Notes under the pieces: generated by a model
Seen by the model: only the letters and a program-made list of their open reading frames with translations
Told to the model about the DNA's origin: nothing
Databases searched by the model: none
Position numbers and translations under genes: made by a program
NCBI RefSeq assembly: GCF_024323335.1
Contig: NC_066585.1
Span: forward strand, 530,392,582-530,456,581
Direction of reading: 5' to 3'
Length of the DNA stretch: 64,000 bases
From: Lathyrus oleraceus
Taxonomy: Eukaryota; Streptophyta; Magnoliopsida; Fabales; Fabaceae
Shown here: one piece after another, positions 56,536 through 64,000 of the stretch
Numbering within the stretch: position 1 is the stretch's first letter
Layout of the letters: each line of letters starts with the position of its first letter

Positions 56536-59500
56536 ATGGATAATACATGGATGTCTTCCAATCGATTGTCGAGAGAGTACGAGAATGGGGTATCAGAATT
56601 CGTTAAGTTTGCCGTTGCGCACGCCGAAGACCCCAGTAGAATGATATGTCCTTGCTTGGGTTGTTGTTATGGGAAACGGGTTGACGCAGTTCAGTTGACA
56701 TCGCATCTAATGAGGCATGGAATTGATCGAAGTTATACATGTTGGAATTTGCATGGTGAGAAAAGTAACGAGAATGTTGAACCGGGGGATAGTACGACCT
56801 ATGCCTCAAACTATAGTGGCGCAGATACATACGATTGTGATCGAGTTGAAGAGATTGCAGAAGCACTTGAAGGAGATCTTAAGGATTGTCCCGAAATGTT
56901 TGAGAGGTTGGTAAGTGATGCAGAGAAACCTTTGTAGGATGGTTGCACTAAATTCACAAGATTGTCTGCGGTATTAAAGTTGTACAACTTAAAGGCGGGC
57001 AATGGATGGTCGGATAAAAGTTTCACAAAGTTATTAGCCCTTTTGAAAGATATGCTTCCTGAGGATAATGTTCTTCCCAATCGAACATATGAGACCAAAA
57101 AGATGTTGTGCTCTATTGGCATGAGCTATGATAAGATACATGCATGTCCAAACGATTGCGTTTTGTTTCGAAATGAGTATGCATCGTTAAATGAGTGTCC
57201 TAAATGCGGTGTCTCGCGATATAAGAACAAGTTGTCTCCAGCAAAAGTCTTGTGGTATTTTCCTGTTATTCCGAGATTTAGACGCATGTTTCGTAGTGAA
57301 ACCGATTCAAGACACTTGACCTGGCATGCAGATGAAAGAATTATAGATGGAAAGTATCGACATCCGGCAGATTCACCACAGTGGTTGAAAATTGATAATG
57401 ATTATCCTGAATTTGGAGAAGAATCAAGAAACCTTCGCTTGGCATTATCTACTGATGGAATGAACCCACACGGTATCCAGAGTATCTCACACAGTACATG
57501 GCCTGTGATTATTATGATTTATAACCTACCTCCATGGCTATGTATGAAGCGTAAGTACATGATGTTGTCTATGTTGATTTCTGGACCTAAACAACCAGGG
57601 AATGACATAGACGTGTACTTGAAGCCCTTAATCGAAGATTTAAAGATTTTGTGGGAGACCGGTGTGGAGGTTTATGATGGATATAGGAAAGAAAGTTTCA
57701 ACTTGAGGGCGATGTTGTTTGGCACAATTAATGATTTTCCAGCATACGGAAATCTATCAGGGTATAGCATAAAAGGTCAATGTGCGTGTCCTATTTGTGA
57801 AGATAAAACAGATTGGAAGCGCTTGGAGTTTGGTCAGAAGAATGTCTTTCTCGGTCATCGGAGATTCTTAAATTCAAATCATCACTACCGTGGATGGAGA
57901 AAGGCGTTCAATGGAGAGACAGAACAAGGCAGAGCTCCACCTATATTGACGGGTGATCAAATTTTTGAAAACGTGAAAGATTTGGATACTCAGTTTGGCA
58001 AGCCTTTTGCCCACACACTTGTCAAAAGTGGGTGGAAGAAGAGGTCAGTTTTTTTTGAATTGCCGTATTGGAAGTCCTTGTATGTGAGACATTTTCTTGA
58101 TGTTATGCATATTGAAAAAATGTATTTGAAAGTGTTATTGGCACGTTACTCAATATACAAGGAAAGTCTAAGGATGGCCTTAAGGCAAGAAAGGACTTGA
58201 TAGCGATGGGAATAAGAACTGAATTAGGACCCTTGAAGAAAGGAAAACGAATATATCTACCGCCTGCTGCTTATACTCTACCTAGAAAGGAGAAAAAAAC
58301 ATTGTGTAAGTTTCTAAGTGAAGTTAAAGTTCCAGAAGGGTACTCTTCAGATATTAGAAGACTTGTGTCTATGAAAGACCTCAAGTTAAAGAGTTTAAAG
58401 ACCCATGATTGCCATGTTATAATGGAACATTTTCTCCCAATAGGTATACGTTCTATTCTTCCAGAAAAAGTAAGAAGCTCTATAACTAAGTTGTGTTCTT
58501 TCTTCAAGTCAATTTGCAGTAAGGTGATTGATCCTGCGATCTTACCAATGTTGCAAAAAGAAATCGTTATTACTTTGTGTGAGCTTGAAATGTTTTTTCC
58601 TCCATCATTTTTTGACATAATGGTACATCTAGTTGTTCATCTTGTGAAAGAGACACAATTGTGTGGACTAGCTTATATGAGATGGATGTACCCTGTTGAA
58701 CGTTATATGAAAATATTAAAAGGGTACGTGAAGAACCAAAGTCGACCAGAAGGTTGTATGGTTGAAAGATACATTGTTGAAGAAGCGATTGAGTTTTGTA
58801 CTGAATATTTGTCTAATGTTCAGTCAATCGGACTCCCCAAGTCTCAACTTGTCGAAAAGAAAGAAGGAAAAAATCTAATTGGAAATAAAATCGTGGCAGT
58901 ATCAAGGGTCGAACGGGATCAAGTGCATTTGTATGTTCTGCACAATGAGAATGAGGTTGAGCCGTATGTTGAAATTCACAAGGATGTTCTCCGAGGTTTA
59001 AATCCCAATAGAAATGAAAATTGGATAGTACGAGAGCACAATCGATGTTTTATACCTTGGTTTAAGGATCATATTTATTCAAAGTATTATTCAGATCCCG
59101 CTTCAATAACAGAAAGGTTGAGATGCTTAGCATATGGTCCAAGTTTCCATGTTTTTTCTTATAGCGCATACGCGATTAATGGATACACATTTTATACCAA
59201 AGAACAAGATGATAAAAGTACTATGCAGAATAGTGGTGTCACCGTGGTAGCTGAAGCAATGCACATATCAAGTGTGAAGGACTTAAATCCAAATTTGCAA
59301 ATCTATCGTATTTTGGTGTTATCGAGCGCATTTGGGTGTTTGATTATGAGAAGTTTCAGATTCCTATATTTGGTTGCAAGTGGGTTGAAAATAATAACGG
59401 CATTCGAATGGATAAGTCAGGATTTTTGCAAGTGGATCTTAATAGGGTGGGATACAAAGATGAGTCTTTTATTCTAGCCTCTCAAGCTAGACAAGTGTTC

Positions 59501-59758
59501 TATGTCAATGATCCGAAAAGTACGAAATGGTCTATAGTTCTTTTTTCCAACAAAGTAATTGATGAAAACACTGGAGATCAAGGTGATATTGATGTTGAGA
59601 TTGAATCGTTTACCAGAAATGATCAAGATGAGAATATTATATCAAATGATTCATATATTAGAAATGATCATAATGAGGGTATTTGGATCAATCCAACCGT
59701 CCGTGTTGTTAAGAGACATGTAGAACATATTCCAACCAAGAAAAGAAAGAGAACTTAG
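56536..59758 (+). pseudogene. CACTA transposase TnpD pseudogene
   Basis: Homologous end to end with the intact transposase at 19,933-23,178, with high similarity in all domains. It starts MDNTWMSSNRLSREYENGV, with the zinc region CPCLGCC and HLMRHGID. Three lesions are visible. A TAG at 56,935-56,937 replaces the Tyr codon of PLY-GCTKF. One A is lost in the A-run near 58,118, shifting the frame just after FLDVMHIEK. One base is lost near 59,290, before ANLSYFGVIE. The tnp2 core (56,962-58,110), DUF4218-like part (58,200-58,800) and DUF4216 (59,310-59,530) are otherwise recognisable. The product would be at best short fragments. The element may still move if an intact relative supplies transposase. 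Confidence 0.93.
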
Positions 59759-60514
59759 TGAAAAAGGTACAGGTCAAATGATTTTAATTGTTTTCTTTAT
59801 TACAGGTAAAATGGCTTTTATGATTTTAATTGTTTTTATATTTGTCATCTGATTTTAATTGTTTTCTTTATTACAGGTAAAATGGCTATTATGAAGTCAA
59901 TCATTCGTGCAAGGGGCAAGGGATACTTGAAAGTATCAATTGATATTTGTTTAGATGGATGATGCTGGATATTTGAAAGTATCCCTCTACGACAATGGAA
60001 CATGTCCATCTAAACAAATATCAATTCTATCTTCAAAAGATAAGGGACCAAAAATATAAGGGGATTACGCAGCAAATCGAGTCAGTTGCATAAAAAAAAA
60101 GGTATAAACACAATTATATGATATTTATGCATAGAAAATGTTAATTCTTGATCTTATACTTCACCTAACTAATTTTATGATATTTTAGGTTCATGCTATT
60201 GATATTGAACAAAAAGAGGTTGTTGCTAAGAAGACTGCGGCTAGCAAAAAAAACATACATCTCAGAGATGCTTTTGCTACTTAGTTTTATTTCTTTTTAA
60301 GTTATGAATTGGTTGTATATTTAGAATCTTTAGAAGTTAAACGATTATATATCAGTGGATTGTTGTATATGTATGGATTGTTGTATATAAGGCTTGTTGA
60401 ATGCAATGTGTGAAAAAGGGCTTCAAATTATACAGTTTTAGGTGTACTGCTTCAATATACAGGTTGTCTAAAATAAATAAATAAATATAGCGTTTTTTAA
60501 AAAAAAAATTAAAT
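59759..60514 (+). other. CACTA 2 region after the transposase; possible partner-gene remnant
   Basis: A block of about 37 bp (GATTTTAATTGTTTTCTTTA followed by TTACAGGTAAAATGGCT) occurs at 59,780 and again at 59,851. A perfect 22-nt inverted repeat lies at 59,938-59,959 and 60,005-60,026. A possible final exon follows an acceptor at about 60,188 and encodes AIDIEQKEVVAKKTAASKK to a TAG at 60,283. No Ulp1 motif is present. A deletion derivative of a longer element is the simplest view. Confidence 0.45.
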
Positions 60515-60875
60515 AACCACCCACTTTAGAGGGCGCTTTCCAAAATAAGCGCCCTCTAAACCCTTTAAATTTCCACTTTAGAGGGCGCTTTCCAGTAAAA
60601 GCCCCCTCTAAACCCTTAAAAGTTTCCACTTTAGAGGGCGCTTTCCAGTAAAAGCGCCCTCTAAACCCTTAAAAGTTTCCACTTTAGAGGGCGTTTTCTT
60701 TAAAAAGCGCCCTCTAAAGTGGCCCTTAAAGGGCTTAAAGAGCCACTTTAGAGAGCGCTTTCACCAGGAGAAAAAAAACGCTGTCTTTACCTATGCCAGC
60801 GCCAGATTAGAGGGCGCTTTAAAGCGCTGTTATAGGCCAAAAAAAGCGCCCTCTTTTCCCTTATTTGGCGTAGTT
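60515..60875. repeat. CACTA 2 right subterminal repeat array
   Basis: About ten TTTAGAGGGCGCTTT / AAAGCGCCCTCTAAA copies in both orientations, spaced about 30-45 bp, then the terminal TTTGGCGTAGT. Confidence 0.92.
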
Positions 60876-61044
60876 CCCTAAGTGAAGGTGAGCATGCGAT
60901 GACAGGTGTTGCATGTTTATTTAAATTAAGTGTTACATGATCAACATGTGTGTTTTAAGATATGTAACATCTTATGTGTGAATGTTGCGAAAAATATATT
61001 ATTTAGTTATAATTATACGTTGGAGAAATAGGGTGTTACATTAG

Positions 61045-61055
61045 TGGTATCAGAG
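61045..61055 (+). other. Met-tRNA primer-binding site
   Basis: TGGTATCAGAG, four bases after the LTR end GTGTTACA. This is the standard initiator-tRNA site of chromoviruses and many other plant LTR elements. Confidence 0.8.
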
Positions 61056-61169
61056 TAGGTCGGTCCATCCGTCCAGGTTTTTGTAATGTTATTTATTTCC
61101 TAGTACGCGACATATGTGTGAAACACTGTTCGTGCTCATTTATTTTTCTAATCACTTGCCTATAGGGGC

Positions 61170-62840
61170 GGGATTAAAACAAGTAGGGGAGAAGCTTCTG
61201 CTTCTTTGAGATATTGCAGGTGTGGAGATTTGGTTCGTCGTGCTGTTGTTTGCAGGAGTACATGTTGTTGGATAAGTTAATGTTGTTTCTTGAGTTTGGT
61301 GAAGATGGAGATTTGAAGTTTGTATTATTTGTTTTGACCAGATAGTTTCATTTCAAGAGTTCATGGAAGAGAAAGATATATTTGTGTCTACTAATAAGGT
61401 AGACAGATATCTTCGTTGGAGGCTAAGAGCAAAGGAGTAATTAGTGAATTATCTGTTGTTTATGAATTCCCAGAAGTATTTCCTGAAGACATCAGCGATT
61501 TGCCGCCAGAGCGCGAGGTTGAGTTTGCTATAGATTTAGTATCAGGTACTAGTTCGATGTCAATGGATCCTTATAGGATGTCTGCCTCAAATTTGGATGA
61601 GCTGAAGAAACAATTGAACGAATTACTTTAGAAGAAGTTTATTCGTCCTAGTCTTTCACCGTAAGGTGCGCCAGTGTTGTTAGTTAGGAAGAAAGATGGT
61701 AGTATGTGTTTGTGTGTTGATTATCGACAACTGAATAAAGTCACTATCAAGAACAAGTATCCGCTTCTAAGAATTGACGATCTAATGGATTAGTTAGTGG
61801 ATGCTTGCGTCTTTAGTAAGATTGATTTGAGGTCAAGGTATCATCAAATTCGTGTGAAGGTTGAAGATATTTCGAAGACTGCATTCAGAACGAGGTACGG
61901 TCATTACAAGTATTCATTGATGTTTTTTGGTGTGTCTGATGCTCCTAGTGTATTCATGGAGTATACGAATATAATTTTTCATCAGTATTCGGACAAGTTT
62001 GTGGTCGTGTTTATCGACAATGTCCTAATTTATTCGAAGACGGATGAAGAGCATGTTGAACATTTGAGAGTTGTGTTTGAAGATGTTGCAAGAGAAGTAA
62101 TTGTATGCTAAGTTGTCAAAGTGTGAGTTTTTGTTGGAAAAAGTGAGTTTTCTTGACCATGTTATTTCTAGTTCAGGTATTGTGGTCGATCCGTCGAAGG
62201 TTGAGGTTGTGTTGTAGTGGGACAATCCTAAGTCTGTCACTGAGATCCAGAGTTTTCTTGGGCTAATTGGTTATTGTTGTAGATTTATTGAAGACTTTTC
62301 CAAGTTGGCCTTGCCGTTAACTCAACTAACTAAGAAGAGTCATGCGTGTGTTTGGGATGTTAAGTGTGAAGAGAGTTTTCAAGAGGTTGAGGTCGGCTCC
62401 GGTTTTGATTTTGTCGAGTACGACTGAATCTTTCGTCGTATATTGTGATGCTTCTAAGATGGCTTTAGGAGGCGTGTTGAGGAAAAATGGACAAGTTGTG
62501 GCTTATGCATCAAGGCAACTTAAAGTTCATAAGAAGAATTATCCTACGCATGATTTAGAGTTGAATGTCATTGCGTTCGCACTTAAAATTTGAAGATATT
62601 ATTTATTGGGCTCTAGATTTGAAGTATTCAATAATCATAAGAGTTTGAAGTACATGTTCAATTAAAATGAGTTGAATATGAGATAGAGGAGATGGATTGA
62701 ATTGTTAAAGGATTATGATTTTGGTTTGAATTACCATCCTGGTAAAGTCAATGTCGTAACCGATGTGTTAAGCAGAAAGACGTTGCATATATCAACACTC
62801 ATGACAAAAAAATTAGAGTTGACCGAAAAATTTAAAAATT
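61170..62840 (+). pseudogene. Chromovirus pol remnant (RT and RNase H)
   Basis: Only scraps of gag remain (TGTGGAGATTTGG near 61,222 may be half a zinc knuckle). From 61,416: VFPEDISDLPPEREVEFAID leads into RT with [19 protein letters not shown] (61,692-61,748) and FSKIDLRSRYHQIRV (61,809-61,853). The active site at about 62,010 reads FIDNVLIYSK, with Asn in place of the second Asp. Stops: TAG 61,629, TAA near 61,663, TAG near 61,791, TAA 62,109, TAG near 62,216. RNase H resumes in other frames: [15 protein letters not shown] (62,436-62,480), THDLELNV (about 62,550), NYHPGKVNVVTDVLSRK (62,729-62,780). Integrase is absent. Dead element. Confidence 0.88.
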
Positions 62841-64000
62841 TGAGTATGCTGAAGCTCACTAATATATATATAATTTCAATAAAATAATTTTTGTGAATGT
62901 TTGCGGAACCTGTTTTAAAACTCCGTGACAGCACATCCAAGTTTTTTTTTGAATATAAACACTTTACTGAAAAAAAAAATATAGCAACACAACTTCAATT
63001 TTTGGAGACTAAATTAAAAACTCAACACAAGCCCAACATGCTAATCCAAAGCTCAAAAGATTTTAGAACTTAAGAACTGAATTTAATACATAAAAGAAAC
63101 CCCACCTTGAAATGGCTTCTTTTGCTTCTATCGAGTCAAAAATGATATACTTTAAAAATTGCGAGTAAACCAAAAGAGAAATTCGGGGAGTGTTAAACAC
63201 CGTAAGAAGTTAAAAACAATAAATTATGCCAAAAGCAAACTTACCAAAATAAAATCATGTTAAAATACTGCCCCAACATAAAACAGTAAAATTAATTTAG
63301 CAAGTGACAGTGGAAAAAAAGTAGAGGCCTTACAAAATGTTTGCTATATTACCACACCAGACAAATAATTTAACAATCTACATCATGAATGTTAGAGAAA
63401 ACATATCTTTACAACGATTAAAGTACACTTATTTATGAAGGATGAATCTAAGGCCCATATTTTAGAACAAAACAACATCTGTAGAGAAGTTAAGAGAATA
63501 CAATACGAAAAATGAAAATGATTTATCTTAAAATCATAATCCAACTTTTGTAGATTTTGAATTACAGTAATGAACCTCAACGATTGACGATATACTTTCA
63601 TGTACCCAAAAACTTGCAATATAAAACAAGGGTGGAAGTTTGTTTTGAGGGTGATATGCTCTTAACAAGGATAACATCTTTTATTAAAGTTTTGATGAAG
63701 ACAATTTATTTATGATAACTCTAATGTCTTCTAATAAAGTCAAATATAAGTTATTAAAATAGATAAAGATGCAAATCTAAGCATTAAATTTTGATTGACT
63801 TGACTATTCGGTGCAGGCAGTCAAATGAAATATAAGCTCAAACTTCATCTCAAATAAACTCAAGAAAACTCTACTTTAGTTTGAGTGAATATTGTGTAAA
63901 GTAAAAGGACATTCTCGTAATAGTATATGGCTAAAAAAGACATACACACACTAAAATTTATTTTTTTAAACTGATTTTTCTCAAAGAAAATATTTTCTAA
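62841..64000. other. Unannotated AT-rich region at the window end
   Basis: No ORF with a recognisable domain, no TIR and no repeat partner in the window. The chromovirus similarity stops near 62,840. Two A-runs (about 62,941 as T and 62,970 as A) do not identify an element. Confidence 0.4.

Larger units (their letters stand above)
55198..60875 (+). mobile_element. CACTA (En/Spm) DNA transposon 2, 5.68 kb, defective
   Basis: Starts CACTACGCCAAAA and ends TTTGGCGTAGT followed by T instead of the expected G. The flanks are CCC on both sides (55,195-55,197 and 60,876-60,878). Subterminal arrays use TTTAGAGGGCGCTTT rather than the AGACAGCGC motif that dominates CACTA 1. It carries a TnpD pseudogene on the plus strand and lacks the Ulp1-type partner gene. 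It lies in the chromovirus LTR. Confidence 0.93.
53692..61040 (+). repeat. Chromovirus 5' LTR, split by CACTA 2
   Basis: Pieces 53,692-55,197 and 60,876-61,040. It contains CCAATCGATTGG and AATTGATTGG palindromes (53,900-54,005), the ACGAGAT...TTTGGAAAGCTAA block (54,040-54,080) and TTTCTCACCCC (54,860), in the same order as the other copies of repeat T. This ties that repeat to LTRs. The start is not resolved because an Ogre LTR end abuts it. Confidence 0.6.
53692..62840 (+). mobile_element. Chromovirus-like Ty3/gypsy element, 5' LTR and partial pol, degenerate
   Basis: An LTR-like region ends GGGTGTTACA at 61,040. A Met-tRNA primer site follows at 61,045, then fragments of gag/protease and an RT-RNase H reading most like Tekay/Del-type chromoviruses. 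CACTA 2 (55,198-60,875) interrupts the LTR. Integrase and the 3' LTR are not found, so the element is truncated near 62,840. Confidence 0.75.

Overview
The window looks like gene-poor, repeat-rich chromatin from a large legume genome. My best guess is tribe Fabeae (Pisum, Vicia or Lathyrus) or a close relative. The reasons are a Tat/Ogre-type Ty3/gypsy element with two RNase H domains and an ORF1, giant LTRs beginning TGTC(A/G)(C/T)ACCCC, CACTA elements with long subterminal repeat arrays, and AT-rich background with many TA microsatellites. No species call can be proved from the window alone.

Layout. 0-1.7 kb: AT-rich DNA with two foldback/MITE-like elements. 1.74-7.44 kb: a complete but decayed Ty1/copia element on the minus strand (perfect TSD ATGTG) carrying a nested hAT-type MITE (perfect 8-bp TSD). 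7.5-8.1 kb: a solo LTR. Both copia insertions lie in one dispersed repeat, and a paralogue without either insertion sits at 48.96-49.40 kb. 9.7-10.2 kb: the only convincing host protein gene, a two-exon secreted cysteine-rich thionin-like peptide on the minus strand. 10.5-11.8 kb: a hAT-like element inside an older MITE. 12.2-15.7 kb: a minus-strand LTR-like repeat and a long foldback.

15.74-24.67 kb: an 8.9-kb CACTA (En/Spm) transposon with TSD AGC. It has a 1,081-codon uninterrupted TnpD transposase and a multi-exon partner gene with a Ulp1 (C48) protease domain. The partner gene appears broken. 24.7-27 kb: more of the LTR repeat, with TC/TA microsatellites. 27.945-34.173 kb: a 6.2-kb solo Ogre-type LTR with perfect TSD AAGGG. 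It holds a broken fragment of the host maintenance DNA methyltransferase MET1 (RFTS domain). 35.9-46.7 kb: an Ogre-type element with a 5'-truncated or diverged 5' LTR, a large internal deletion fusing ORF1 to the end of RT, dual RNase H, integrase and a 3' LTR. 46.7-53.7 kb: LTR fragments and a TIR element. 53.7-62.8 kb: a degenerate chromovirus-like Ty3/gypsy element whose LTR was entered by a second, shorter CACTA (55.198-60.875 kb, TSD CCC). That CACTA has a TnpD pseudogene and no Ulp1 gene. From 62.9 kb I recognise nothing.

How the parts relate. Nearly everything is nested transposable elements. The youngest-looking insertions by TSD and ORF integrity are CACTA 1, the solo LTR and the copia element. 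I did not find a convincing new biological system. The most thought-provoking item is the MET1 fragment inside a giant LTR. If this segment is a fixed part of the LTR family, it would spread homology to a silencing gene across the genome.
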